Assembly (NCBI GenBank): GCA_024405645.1
Contig: JAKSOJ010000007.1
Location: 1 to 17,560 of the forward strand
DNA from: Phascolarctobacterium sp.
GTDB lineage: Bacteria > Bacillota > Negativicutes > Acidaminococcales > Acidaminococcaceae
Length of the DNA stretch: 17,560 nucleotides
Direction of reading: 5' to 3'
Part shown: one piece after another, positions 7,480 through 14,551 of the stretch
Position numbering within the stretch: the stretch's first letter is position 1
Layout: each line of letters begins with the position of its first letter
Translations under genes and position numbers: made by a program
The notes under the pieces: model-generated
What the model saw: the letters and a program-made list of their open reading frames with translations, nothing else
Databases searched by the model: none
What the model was told of the DNA's origin: nothing

Positions 7480-7608
7480 TTAATATATTATTCGCATAAA
7501 GACTCTATTTCCTACTATCTCATCTAGATAATAAATAATAGTAAATGAGACTGCCGGGATAATTAACGAAAAATCTGCATTTAAACTAGGTGGTCTTCTC
7601 TTTTGCAT
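7480..7608 (-). CDS. Possible 42-residue membrane peptide
   Basis: An ATG at 7606-7608 opens a 42-codon frame beginning MQKRRPPSLN, continuing through a hydrophobic stretch FSLIIPAVSFTIIYYL and ending in FMRIIY before TAA. GGAGGA lies nine bases upstream of the ATG, so initiation is possible. That same GGAGG is the 3' arm of the terminator hairpin that closes the upstream cluster. A frame of this length can arise by chance in AT-rich DNA, so this is a candidate only. If real, it would be a small, single-pass, basic-N-terminus membrane peptide of unknown role. Confidence 0.3.
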   Translation of the reverse strand: MQKRRPPSLNADFSLIIPAVSFTIIYYLDEIVGNRVFMRIIY

Positions 7609-7610
7609 AA

Positions 7611-7641
7611 TAAAAATTCCTCCACCAGGAATTGATGGAGG
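7611..7641 (-). terminator. Terminator of the psd-pssA-GT2 cluster, with alternative hairpin
   Basis: The 6-bp stem CCTCCA (7619-7624) with TGGAGG (7636-7641) has an 11-nt loop. On the minus strand it is followed by AATTTTTATT. A second, mutually exclusive 6-bp hairpin pairs AATTCC (7615-7620) with GGAATT (7628-7633). It follows the 55-residue ORF by about 20 bases. Confidence 0.6.
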
Positions 7642-7661
7642 GATAAACTTTTAAGTGTAAA

Positions 7662-7829
7662 TTATAACTTTCCTGTACAAAAAAGAATTGCGAAATAAAA
7701 CGCATAAAGGATTATAGAAGACATCGCAGAAATCTGAAAGCAACGACGATAAACCTCATTCTCCATTTTCGGAGAATAAATCAAAGCACCAATACAGAAA
7801 AGAAGGTATGCAATAGCAAGATTAGACAT
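7662..7829 (-). CDS. Small two-helix membrane protein, 55 residues
   Basis: An ATG at 7827-7829 opens a 55-codon frame starting MSNLAIAYLLFCIGALIYSP. It has a first hydrophobic segment at about 3-18, a short charged loop KMENEVYRR (21-29), and a second hydrophobic segment at about 36-51, ending in CTGKL. A good ribosome site (GAAGGA, about six bases upstream) lies in the end of the preceding gene, whose TAA stop is separated from this ATG by a single base. Such tight spacing, the membrane-protein pattern and the terminator just behind it support a real gene. It is too short for many annotation cut-offs. Function unknown; I infer that it belongs to the psd-pssA-GT2 transcript. Confidence 0.7.
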   Translation of the reverse strand: MSNLAIAYLLFCIGALIYSPKMENEVYRRCFQISAMSSIILYAFYFAILFCTGKL

Positions 7830-7830
7830 A

Positions 7831-8094
7831 TTATTCCTTCCCCTCTCTCTCTTCTGGAGCCTTATTAGCTTCTTCCAAATACTTTTTCATACGCTCTTCT
7901 TCTTGATCCTTAATACTTCTGTTAGGATCCATGCCAGAATAACGAGTTTCGGCTTTTCTAAAAAAGAACACCCAACCCAAATAGCAAACAGCAATGGCAG
8001 TTACGCACATTCCTAACATAGGCATAATATTATAAAGAATCTTGCAAACAATCAGTACAGTACCAACAACTAAAAAATAAAGGAAATATAACAT
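7831..8094 (-). CDS. Small membrane protein with charged C-terminal tail
   Basis: This 87-residue protein has hydrophobic segments at about 2-20 and 24-46, then a highly charged tail from residue 47 (RKAETRYSG to EEREGKE) that is rich in Glu and Lys and may form a helix. I do not recognise the family. The ATG at 8092-8094 is preceded by TAAGGAG with six bases spacing, and this TAA is the stop of the secreted-protein gene upstream. It is the fifth gene of the psd-pssA-GT2 cluster and is directly coupled to the 55-residue ORF. The two small proteins could form a membrane partner pair, which is inference from gene order only. Confidence 0.72.
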   Translation of the reverse strand: MLYFLYFLVVGTVLIVCKILYNIMPMLGMCVTAIAVCYLGWVFFFRKAETRYSGMDPNRSIKDQEEERMKKYLEEANKAPEEREGKE

Positions 8095-8104
8095 TCAAAG
8101 CTCC

Positions 8105-8587
8105 TTAGTTACCATAACGCATTGCATTATTGAAGGTTTGCAATTGCTCGATTTCGATAAGCTTTGCCACTTCTTGTTCAATGGTATTGTTAGGAGCAGC
8201 TTTAACAGCTACAGGAGCTTTAATATTTTCTTCGGAAACCTTTTTGTTCTTTTTAACGTCTACTCTCTTTACATAGAAAACCTTCTTGGTCTTGCATTTT
8301 AAATCGTAAACAGCCAAATTACCAATAGCAATATCAGTACCTTCAGTAGTCAAGAGAGTGCTAACTGCGCAAATATCGCAATCCTTATGTTGGGCAGCGG
8401 AGCTTTTACCATAGCGGATGAAGCCAGGATCAGCGTAAAGAGTAGCACTTGCATTACTCCAAAGAGGAATATAACCTTGAATGGTTGCTTGGTCTACAGC
8501 ACCATCAACACTAGGAGCAGGAGCAGCAAAAGTAGGAGCAGTAAATGCCATGAGGCACAATGCAATGCCAGCAATTTTCTTCAACAT
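8105..8587 (-). CDS. Secreted hypothetical protein with CxxC motif
   Basis: This 160-residue protein has a clear signal peptide (MLKKIAGIALCLMAFTAP, cleavage near TFA-A at 21/22). The mature part has YIPLWSNASATLYADPGF, a CDIC motif (Cys70 and Cys73), Cys98 and a strand pair LAVYDLKCK / KVFYVKRVDVKK, and ends in a Glu-rich helix. I know no family for it. The longer frame reaching 8677 would put 30 odd residues in front of a normal signal peptide and overlap the glycosyltransferase. The ATG at 8585-8587 has AAGGAGGA seven bases upstream and is therefore the start. The TAA of the glycosyltransferase is fused to that ribosome site. It could be an envelope accessory factor of the neighbouring glycosyltransferase. 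Confidence 0.78.
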   Translation of the reverse strand: MLKKIAGIALCLMAFTAPTFAAPAPSVDGAVDQATIQGYIPLWSNASATLYADPGFIRYGKSSAAQHKDCDICAVSTLLTTEGTDIAIGNLAVYDLKCKTKKVFYVKRVDVKKNKKVSEENIKAPVAVKAAPNNTIEQEVAKLIEIEQLQTFNNAMRYGN

Positions 8588-8600
8588 TGGAAATTCCTCC

Positions 8601-9887
8601 TTATTTTTTCTTATTAGTAAAATCAATTTGTTTGGGGCCTTCATTAACAGCATCGTCAGGAATAACAATATCATCAAAGCTTACGCCACGAGTATGAGCT
8701 GTATGAGACCATTCATGATCGTTTCTATGCCACCAACCAATAGCAGTAATAGGAATCCAGCTATAGATGAAGATTGGATAAAGTAACAGATATAACCAGC
8801 TCTTCTTGCTTGCATGAATTTTCCAAAGAACGGCTACAGGGAAAATGTATTGGCCAAGACCGATAATTTGCCAAATTTCTAAAGGCAAAATGGTATAAAG
8901 AACATTAGTATAGAAGGGATAAATAGTATATGCGTAGGAACAGATAACAAAGAAGGTAGAAATCATTAAGAAATATGGTTGGAAAAGATTAACAGTACAA
9001 TCCAAAACAACCCAATCGTGTTCCCTAATACCCTTCATGAACATTTTAGGCAGATAACGATGACATACATCAAAGTGACCTTGTGCCCAGCGTTGACGTT
9101 GGTTCCAAGCAGCAGTAAAGGTTAATGGCTTTTCATCATAAATGATTGCATCGTGTGCCCAGGTAGTAGGAATATTTTCCATGATTGCTTTCATGGTGAA
9201 TTCCATATCCTCGGTCAAGCAGGTTGCACCCCAACCATAGCGTTTTAAAAGCTTAGTATCGATACACATACCAGTACCGCCTAAGCAACAGGACAAGCCC
9301 ATGTTGTATTTAGCCAAATGCCAAACATGGTTTACAATCCAGAAGCTAATGGAAAATACACCGGAAATCCATGTATCTTCTGGATTCTTGGAATCCAAAT
9401 AGCCTTGGATAAGTTGTTCACCATTATTCAAATGGCTGCACATTTCTTTAAGAAAGTCCAAATGAACCAGGTTATCTGCGTCAAACACGCAAACAGCGTC
9501 GTATTGTCTTTCCATTTTGAAAAGACGCTCAAACATCCAGTCCATAGCAAAGCCCTTGCCCTTGCCCTCATCACTAAAACGTTCGTGGACCTCAGCACCA
9601 GCCTTGCGAGCAACTTCTGCAGTTTTGTCGTTACAATTATCCGCAACTACAAAAATATCATACTTTTCGTCAGGATAACGTAAACGTTTTAAATTATCAA
9701 CTAATTGTGCTATAACCTTGTCTTCGTTATGAGCGCAGACAATCATAGCAAAGGTTTTAGAATTATCGTATAGCTTTACTTCCTTTTTCTTGCCAAAAAG
9801 ACCAAACCAAGAAATAAAGAAATAATAAACAGTGAAAAATACAATCAAGACCTGAAACGGTATCATGATTATATCAGCAATTTGCAT
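8601..9887 (-). CDS. Membrane-bound family 2 glycosyltransferase, processive type
   Basis: This 428-residue protein begins with a membrane segment (about 5-30). A GT-A domain follows with AHNED (52-56), VADNCND (81-87), the metal-binding DAD at 136-138, TED at 225-227 as base motif, and QRQRWAQGH at 263-271. That QxxRW signature marks processive or lipid-acting GT2 enzymes of the cellulose/PgaC group. Several membrane segments follow at about 305-395. Donor sugar and acceptor cannot be read from the sequence. The ATG at 9885-9887 has AAAGGAGAT seven bases upstream, overlapping the pssA stop. Its place right after psd and pssA suggests a role in glycolipid or envelope polysaccharide synthesis, but that is inference. 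Length is normal for the family. Confidence 0.88.
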   Translation of the reverse strand: MQIADIIMIPFQVLIVFFTVYYFFISWFGLFGKKKEVKLYDNSKTFAMIVCAHNEDKVIAQLVDNLKRLRYPDEKYDIFVVADNCNDKTAEVARKAGAEVHERFSDEGKGKGFAMDWMFERLFKMERQYDAVCVFDADNLVHLDFLKEMCSHLNNGEQLIQGYLDSKNPEDTWISGVFSISFWIVNHVWHLAKYNMGLSCCLGGTGMCIDTKLLKRYGWGATCLTEDMEFTMKAIMENIPTTWAHDAIIYDEKPLTFTAAWNQRQRWAQGHFDVCHRYLPKMFMKGIREHDWVVLDCTVNLFQPYFLMISTFFVICSYAYTIYPFYTNVLYTILPLEIWQIIGLGQYIFPVAVLWKIHASKKSWLYLLLYPIFIYSWIPITAIGWWHRNDHEWSHTAHTRGVSFDDIVIPDDAVNEGPKQIDFTNKKK

Positions 9888-9901
9888 TTAAAAGATCTCC
9901 T

Positions 9902-10600
9902 TTAGTCTTTACCAGTCATTGCGCAGTAAAGATAATTAATTACACCAATTGCGGTATAGGTAAACATACCAGCAAAAAGATAAGCAGACGGTTTGGAATA
10001 AAGGATAGCTGCACCAAGAACTAAACCAATAATTACCGGGAGCTTGTACAAGGGATTACCATGACCTTTAAAGTCAGGGAATTTAACATTTGAATAAAGA
10101 ATAAGACCTACAACAAAAGTAAAAGCAGCACAAATCCAGGGACCATATGTAAGTCCACTGAATACATAGCTAGCCAAGCAGCATGCTCCTGCAGGAATCG
10201 GCATGCCTTGGAAATAACCAGAAACAGTACCGGTATTGCAGTTAAAACGAGCAAGACGGAGGCAACCACAACTTGCATAAACACCTGCAATGAGTTGACC
10301 AATTAAGCCAAGATCTTGCAAACCATACAAGTAAATCATAATTGCCGGAGCAACGCCAAAGGAACCCAAATCACAAAGGCTGTCCATTTCCTTACCGAAC
10401 TCACTACCACTAGGAGGAAGTCCCTTCCATTTAGCAAGTGCGCGTGCAGCTCTACCATCGCAGGAATCAGCAATACATGCTAATACGATGAAAATAGGAG
10501 CCCAGAAGAAATCCTTTTCTACAGACTTGATAATAGCAATCAAACCAAATAATAAACTCAATAGACTTATGCCGTTGGGTATAATACGTTCTATTTTCAT
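9902..10600 (-). CDS. pssA: CDP-diacylglycerol-serine O-phosphatidyltransferase
   Basis: This membrane enzyme transfers a phosphatidyl group from CDP-diacylglycerol to serine, giving phosphatidylserine, the first step to phosphatidylethanolamine. The 232-residue protein carries the CDP-alcohol phosphotransferase motif as DSCDGRAAR (45-53) and GKEMDSLCD (69-77), with all the acidic ligands. Between the halves is a slightly longer linker (ALAKWKGLPPSGSEF) than in the usual type II enzymes. Several membrane segments follow, and the SFGVAPA block after the motif is typical of PssA. The ATG at 10598-10600 has GGAAGGAT six bases upstream, and the psd stop lies between ribosome site and start. It follows psd directly, so the two steps are made from one transcript. 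Confidence 0.93.
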   Translation of the reverse strand: MKIERIIPNGISLLSLLFGLIAIIKSVEKDFFWAPIFIVLACIADSCDGRAARALAKWKGLPPSGSEFGKEMDSLCDLGSFGVAPAIMIYLYGLQDLGLIGQLIAGVYASCGCLRLARFNCNTGTVSGYFQGMPIPAGACCLASYVFSGLTYGPWICAAFTFVVGLILYSNVKFPDFKGHGNPLYKLPVIIGLVLGAAILYSKPSAYLFAGMFTYTAIGVINYLYCAMTGKD

Positions 10601-10602
10601 GC

Positions 10603-11226
10603 TTACATCCTTCCGATAACAGTAATACCACCAGTTACGGTTTGACCCTTTTTAACGCAAATTTCTACGTGCTCGGGAACGATAAGCTCGGTACTAGAAC
10701 CAAACTTAATCATACCATAGGTTTCACCTTGTTTTAATTGATGACCAAGAGTTACCCAGGATACGATGCGACGAGCCAAGAGACCAGCAACTTGAATGAC
10801 CATGTATTGGAATTCGCCATTGTCAACACCAAGTGCATGACGTTCATTCATAAAGGTTGCACGTTTGTCATCTGCAGGAATGAAACCACCAACAGTATAA
10901 CGTTGGTATTTGATTTCACCGCCCAGAGGAGCCCTATTAGTGTGCACGTTAAATACAGAAAGGAAAATAGTTACCTTCTTGCATTTGCAGCACAGGTACT
11001 CGTCTTCGTCAATCTCCTCTACCTTCATAACAGTACCATCAGCCGGAGCATACAGGATATGTTCGTCAGGAGGAGTAACGCGATGAAAATCGCGGAAGAA
11101 ATAGGCAAAATACAAAGCTAAAACCAAAGGGATTACCGCTAATTTAGCTCCCAGGGTGAAGAAGGTAATAACGGCAACTACCAGCATAATGCCTACATAA
11201 TAATAACCATCTTTAACGATGAACAT
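10603..11226 (-). CDS. psd: Phosphatidylserine decarboxylase, short proenzyme form
   Basis: This enzyme decarboxylates phosphatidylserine to phosphatidylethanolamine. The 207-residue length is that of the short, archaeal/Firmicute-like class rather than the long E. coli type. A membrane region lies at about 8-43. Conserved blocks are YAPADGTV (59-66), FNVHTNRAPLGG (92-103), NERH (127-130) and FGSSTELIVPE (175-185). Family knowledge says the proenzyme cleaves itself at Gly-Ser (Gly176/Ser177), turning the serine into a pyruvoyl group. First gene of its cluster. The ribosome site is weak (AGAGAGAAG). A near-consensus promoter lies upstream, overlapping the terminator of the previous cluster. 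Confidence 0.93.
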   Translation of the reverse strand: MFIVKDGYYYVGIMLVVAVITFFTLGAKLAVIPLVLALYFAYFFRDFHRVTPPDEHILYAPADGTVMKVEEIDEDEYLCCKCKKVTIFLSVFNVHTNRAPLGGEIKYQRYTVGGFIPADDKRATFMNERHALGVDNGEFQYMVIQVAGLLARRIVSWVTLGHQLKQGETYGMIKFGSSTELIVPEHVEICVKKGQTVTGGITVIGRM

Positions 11227-11254
11227 CTGTTTCTTCTCTCTTTCTTACAGCAAC

Positions 11255-11299
11255 AAAATTAAAATGTGATGGAAAGATAATTATCCATTCCATCACATT
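11255..11299 (-). terminator. Hairpin between wecG/tagA and psd, likely terminator
   Basis: A perfect 12-bp stem pairs 11263-11274 (AATGTGATGGAA) with 11288-11299. The 13-nt loop itself contains the palindrome GATAATTATC. On the minus strand it is followed by TTTTAATTTT, an interrupted T-run, so termination may be partial. It lies about 65 bases past the glycosyltransferase gene at 11365. The -10 of the psd promoter (11300-11305) directly abuts it. Confidence 0.7.
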
Positions 11300-11328
11300 A
11301 TTATAATACAAGTAAAGTTTTTTGTCTA
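11300..11328 (-). promoter_or_regulatory. Promoter of the psd-pssA-GT2 cluster
   Basis: On the minus strand TAGACA (11323-11328) and TATAAT (11300-11305) are separated by exactly 17 bp, one mismatch from the sigma-A consensus overall. Transcription would begin near 11293, inside the upstream arm of the adjacent hairpin, so the transcript from this promoter would keep only about half of the stem. Confidence 0.75.
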
Positions 11329-11364
11329 TGAATTAATTAAATGATGAATTAGTTCCCTAGTCTA

Positions 11365-12090
11365 TTACTTGCTAAAAATAACTTTTAAAGCAAATTTGGG
11401 CAAAGCCATCATACGCATGAAACGAGAAGGTTGTTTATACAGTCTAAATAACCATTCCAAGCTTGCATCCTGCATCCATTTGGGTGCACGTTCCATCTTG
11501 CCAGCTAATACGTCAAAGCTTCCGCCAATGCCCATAAAGAGCTTACATTTAAGCTTATCCTTATTAGCCATAATCCAATTCTCTTGTTTTGGAGCACCTA
11601 AAGCTATAAAAAGATAATCTGCACCAGAATTGTTGATATCTTCAATAATCCCAGGAACATCTTCATCTTTAAAATAACCATTGTGAGTTCCTACAACCTC
11701 GACCCCAGGATAAAGCTCTTCGACCTTGGTCTTAGCAATATCCGCAATGGTCGGAGAACCGCCAAAGAAATAGGACTTCATCCCCTGCTTACGGCCTTGA
11801 TCCAAAAGATTCTTATAAAGGTCAAAGCCAGCTACACGCTCAGGAACCTTGTATCCTTTGTGGCGTCCTGCCCATACTGCACCTGCACCATCAGGAAGTA
11901 CAATATCAGCCTTATTGCTAACGATATCATTATATGTCGCATTTTCCTGACACATCATGATAATCTCCGCATTGGCAGTTACGACAAAGGTTTGCTCTCC
12001 AGCAAGAGTTCTAGAGGTAATTGTGTCAACTGCTTCTTGCATGGTCATTGCATCTACAGGAACATCTAAAATTTTAATACGTTCAGCCAT
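11365..12090 (-). CDS. WecG/TagA/CpsF family glycosyltransferase
   Basis: This 241-residue GT26 enzyme typically adds N-acetylmannosamine (TagA) or a related sugar to an undecaprenyl-linked GlcNAc during wall teichoic acid or polysaccharide synthesis. Motifs are VVTANAE (36-42, with the conserved Thr and Asn), LPDGAG (65-70, conserved Asp67), PERVAGFDL (83-91), YFFGGSP (107-113) and ALGAPKQENWI (about 160-172). The C-terminal basic amphipathic part (RLYKQPSRFMRM) is the region that attaches the enzyme to the membrane in TagA. The ATG at 12088-12090 has TAAGGA six bases upstream, sharing the prfC stop. I see no other teichoic-acid gene here, and for a diderm the product may rather be another surface polysaccharide, so I leave the symbol open. 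Confidence 0.88.
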   Translation of the reverse strand: MAERIKILDVPVDAMTMQEAVDTITSRTLAGEQTFVVTANAEIIMMCQENATYNDIVSNKADIVLPDGAGAVWAGRHKGYKVPERVAGFDLYKNLLDQGRKQGMKSYFFGGSPTIADIAKTKVEELYPGVEVVGTHNGYFKDEDVPGIIEDINNSGADYLFIALGAPKQENWIMANKDKLKCKLFMGIGGSFDVLAGKMERAPKWMQDASLEWLFRLYKQPSRFMRMMALPKFALKVIFSK

Positions 12091-12099
12091 AACTATTCC

Positions 12100-13713
12100 T
12101 TAAATTTGTTCAACATCGGTAGGAACTGTCAAGAATTCGATACCAGGATTACGATCGAGAATCCAGTTCAAAGACCATTCATTGTTTACAAGAATTACAG
12201 GTCTATCCTTCTTGTCATAAACGAGCATGCCATTATCCAGGCCCTTCATGTTATCCAAAGCCTTCTTATCAGGAGCATATACCCATCTTGCAACGCTATA
12301 CGGGAGAGTATTCATCATAAGTTCTGCGCGATATTCGTTTAAAAGTCTATACTCCAGAACTTCTAATTGCAATTCGCCTACTACGCCAACGATGTAGCTT
12401 TCCATGCCAACGCCTTCTTGCTTGAAGACTTGGATTGCACCCTCTTGGGAAAGTTGAATAACACCCTTTTCAAATTGTTTACGCTTCAAGGAATCCTTAG
12501 GTTGTACACGAGCGAAAATTTCAGGCGGGAATACAGGGAATTCTTCAAATTTGAGTTTTAAAGAATTGTCGGACAAGGAGTCACCAATACCAAATACACC
12601 AGGATCGAAAATACCGATGATATCACCAGGATATGCTTCTTCGACAATGGTTCTCTCTTGCGCCAAGAATTGTTGAGGCATTGCCAGTTTAATAGGCTTG
12701 CCAGTTTCTTTATGATGAACCTGCATGTCTTTGGTAAATTTACCAGAACAAATACGCATAAAGGAAATGCGGTCACGATGTGCAGGGTTCATGTTAGCTT
12801 GAATCTTAAAAATGAAAGCAGAGAACTTTTCATTTTCAGGATCAATAGTGGTTCCATCAGCCAAAGCTCTCGGTTGAGGTTTGGGGCTCAGCTCCAAGAA
12901 TTTTTCAAGGAAGGGTTGAACGCCAAAGTTAGTCATTGCAGAACCAAAGAACATAGGAGTAAGCTCGCCTTCTTTAACCTTTTCCAGGTCAAATTCATCG
13001 CCAGCCATATCCAAAAGCTCGATATCATTGCAAAGATTTTCGTATAATTCATCGCCAAGGAGTTCACGAATCTTCGGATCATCCAAGGAACCAGTAGTAG
13101 ATTTTAATTTATTAGCACCATGGGAGGTATCATCTTCGAATAATTGAACAGTATTCTCCAGACGGTCATATACGCCCTTATAATGACCATCAATACCAAT
13201 AGGCCAGTTGATAGGATATGCGCGAATGTTAAGGATTTTCTCCAATTCGTCCATCAAATCAAAGGGATTACGGCCATAACGGTCCAATTTGTTTACAAAG
13301 GTAAAAATAGGCAAATGACGACGATGGCAAACCCAGAACAATTTCTTAGTTTGAGGTTCTACACCCTTTGCAGCGTCGATAAGCATTACTGCAGAATCGG
13401 CTGCCATAAGAGTTCTATAAGTATCTTCAGAGAAGTCTTGGTGACCAGGGGTATCCAGGATGTTTACACGATAACCATCATAGTCAAATTGCAATACAGA
13501 ACTGGTTACAGAAATACCACGTTGTTTTTCGATTTCCATCCAGTCGGATACTGCATGCTTAGCAGTCTTTCTAGCCTTTACGCTACCTGCCAAGTGAATT
13601 GCTCCACCATAAAGCAAAAGCTTTTCGGTAAGGGTTGTTTTACCTGCGTCAGGGTGAGAAATAATGGCGAAGGTACGACGCTTTTCAATTTTATCTAAAA
13701 ATTCTTGATCCAT
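12100..13713 (-). CDS. prfC: Peptide chain release factor 3
   Basis: RF3 is a translational GTPase that removes RF1 or RF2 from the ribosome after termination. The 537-residue protein has the expected length. The GTPase motifs are SHPDAGKTT (19-27, P-loop), GISVTSSV (66-73, switch I), DTPGHQDF (87-94) and NKLDR (141-145). Further on is the RF3-type SGKFTKDMQVHH block of domain II and the GVVGELQLEVLEYRL block of domain III. The ATG at 13711-13713 has AAGGAGA five bases upstream, overlapping the stop of the preceding two-CxxC gene. It lies between that hypothetical gene and a glycosyltransferase, and the three are packed as one transcript. Confidence 0.96.
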   Translation of the reverse strand: MDQEFLDKIEKRRTFAIISHPDAGKTTLTEKLLLYGGAIHLAGSVKARKTAKHAVSDWMEIEKQRGISVTSSVLQFDYDGYRVNILDTPGHQDFSEDTYRTLMAADSAVMLIDAAKGVEPQTKKLFWVCHRRHLPIFTFVNKLDRYGRNPFDLMDELEKILNIRAYPINWPIGIDGHYKGVYDRLENTVQLFEDDTSHGANKLKSTTGSLDDPKIRELLGDELYENLCNDIELLDMAGDEFDLEKVKEGELTPMFFGSAMTNFGVQPFLEKFLELSPKPQPRALADGTTIDPENEKFSAFIFKIQANMNPAHRDRISFMRICSGKFTKDMQVHHKETGKPIKLAMPQQFLAQERTIVEEAYPGDIIGIFDPGVFGIGDSLSDNSLKLKFEEFPVFPPEIFARVQPKDSLKRKQFEKGVIQLSQEGAIQVFKQEGVGMESYIVGVVGELQLEVLEYRLLNEYRAELMMNTLPYSVARWVYAPDKKALDNMKGLDNGMLVYDKKDRPVILVNNEWSLNWILDRNPGIEFLTVPTDVEQI

Positions 13714-13723
13714 TATTTTCTCC

Positions 13724-14284
13724 TTATTTTGTTTGATGAATCATCATATAGATTTCGTAAGCTTCAGCAACCTGTTCTTTAATGTAATCAGGAACAGGAA
13801 CCTCGGTTTGCATATCACCATTCATAGTGAAGCGGAAAGCAACGTCTTCATAAGCTTCACCAGAATAGGTTGCACAAGAGAAGGTAGTACGCATGAATTC
13901 ATCTTTAAAATCACAGCGCTCAAAAATATTAGCCTTACGTTCAAGGTCCCATGCATGATAAATTTTGTAAATTGCTTTTTGAGCTTCATCAGGGGAATCT
14001 ACGCCCAATGCAACAATTTCGTGTTCATCCATAGGAGTGCAATCCAATTCTTCAAAATAGGTTCCATCTTCCAATTCAAGATTTACATATAAATTGTCAT
14101 GTAATTCCTTAAATTCAGCAGATTTAACCTTCCATTTATCAATCCATGCTTGATGACATTTGGAGCACACTAATTCTACATCTTGAAAATCACGGCTAAT
14201 AAAATTTTCACGGTAGTAAATTAAACCTTCTGCATTAAAGGTTTCTTTACATTCTGCACAAACTAATTTTAAAGTTCTAATCAT
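13724..14284 (-). CDS. Hypothetical protein with N-terminal zinc-ribbon-like CxxC pair
   Basis: I know no family name for this 186-residue protein. The first 45 residues hold CAEC (Cys9/Cys12) and CSKC (Cys40/Cys43), spaced as in a zinc ribbon. The rest is acidic, rich in Glu, Asp and aromatic residues, with no membrane segment or signal peptide, so it is probably cytoplasmic. I place the start at ATG 14282-14284 (MIRTLKLV), because GGGAG lies five bases upstream. An in-frame ATG at 14296 has no usable ribosome site and lies inside this upstream region. It is the first gene before prfC, with the TAAGGAGA stop/ribosome-site fusion between them, so a link to translation is possible but unproven. 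Confidence 0.75.
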   Translation of the reverse strand: MIRTLKLVCAECKETFNAEGLIYYRENFISRDFQDVELVCSKCHQAWIDKWKVKSAEFKELHDNLYVNLELEDGTYFEELDCTPMDEHEIVALGVDSPDEAQKAIYKIYHAWDLERKANIFERCDFKDEFMRTTFSCATYSGEAYEDVAFRFTMNGDMQTEVPVPDYIKEQVAEAYEIYMMIHQTK

Positions 14285-14356
14285 GTTTTCTCCCATACCT
14301 ACAGTCTAAATAAAATCAAAAGAATAATAAAATTAATTAAAATTTATCCTAACATA

Positions 14357-14390
14357 CAAAAAAGGCTCTTACGATGGTTCGTAAGAGCCT
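14357..14390 (-). terminator. Terminator of tRNA-Pro
   Basis: A 12-bp perfect stem pairs 14363-14374 (AGGCTCTTACGA) with 14379-14390, with a 4-nt loop. On the minus strand it is followed by TTTTTTG. It starts 13 bases past the CCA end of the tRNA. Confidence 0.92.
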
Positions 14391-14402
14391 AGAAGTTCGA
14401 GT

Positions 14403-14479
14403 TGGTCGGAGCGGCGGGATTCGAACCCACGACCTCTTCCACCCCAAGGAAGCGCTCTACCAAGCTGAGCCACGCCCCG
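14403..14479 (-). tRNA. tRNA-Pro (anticodon GGG)
   Basis: A 77-nt tRNA on the minus strand, starting CGGGGCG and ending with an encoded CCA at 14403-14405. The acceptor stem CGGGGCG/CGCTCCG pairs fully with one G-U. The D arm is GCTC/GAGC. The anticodon stem CTTCC/GGAAG encloses TTGGGGT, giving anticodon GGG. The T arm is GTGGG TTCGAAT CCCGC. It reads the proline codons CCC and CCU. It is a single tRNA with its own promoter and terminator. Confidence 0.96.
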
Positions 14480-14492
14480 AACGACGAATGTT

Positions 14493-14521
14493 ATTATACT
14501 AGATATTGTAGGGTTTGTCAA
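14493..14521 (-). promoter_or_regulatory. Consensus promoter of tRNA-Pro
   Basis: On the minus strand TTGACA (14516-14521) and TATAAT (14493-14498) match the sigma-A consensus exactly, with 17 bp between them. The tRNA begins 14 bases past the -10, leaving a leader of only about seven bases. Confidence 0.93.
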
Positions 14522-14551
14522 CACTTATACGCAAAATATTTTAAATTTATT

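Noticed and set aside
8588..8677. Longer start for the secreted CxxC protein
   Set aside because: It would add 30 residues before a normal signal peptide and overlap the glycosyltransferase end; the ATG at 8587 has a strong ribosome site.
9318..9683. Plus-strand 121-codon frame
   Set aside because: It lies opposite the catalytic domain of the glycosyltransferase, whose motifs are intact, and has no ribosome site; a shadow frame.
13144..13698. Plus-strand 184-codon frame opposite prfC
   Set aside because: It covers the RF3 GTPase motifs in antisense; long shadow frames are expected opposite conserved genes.
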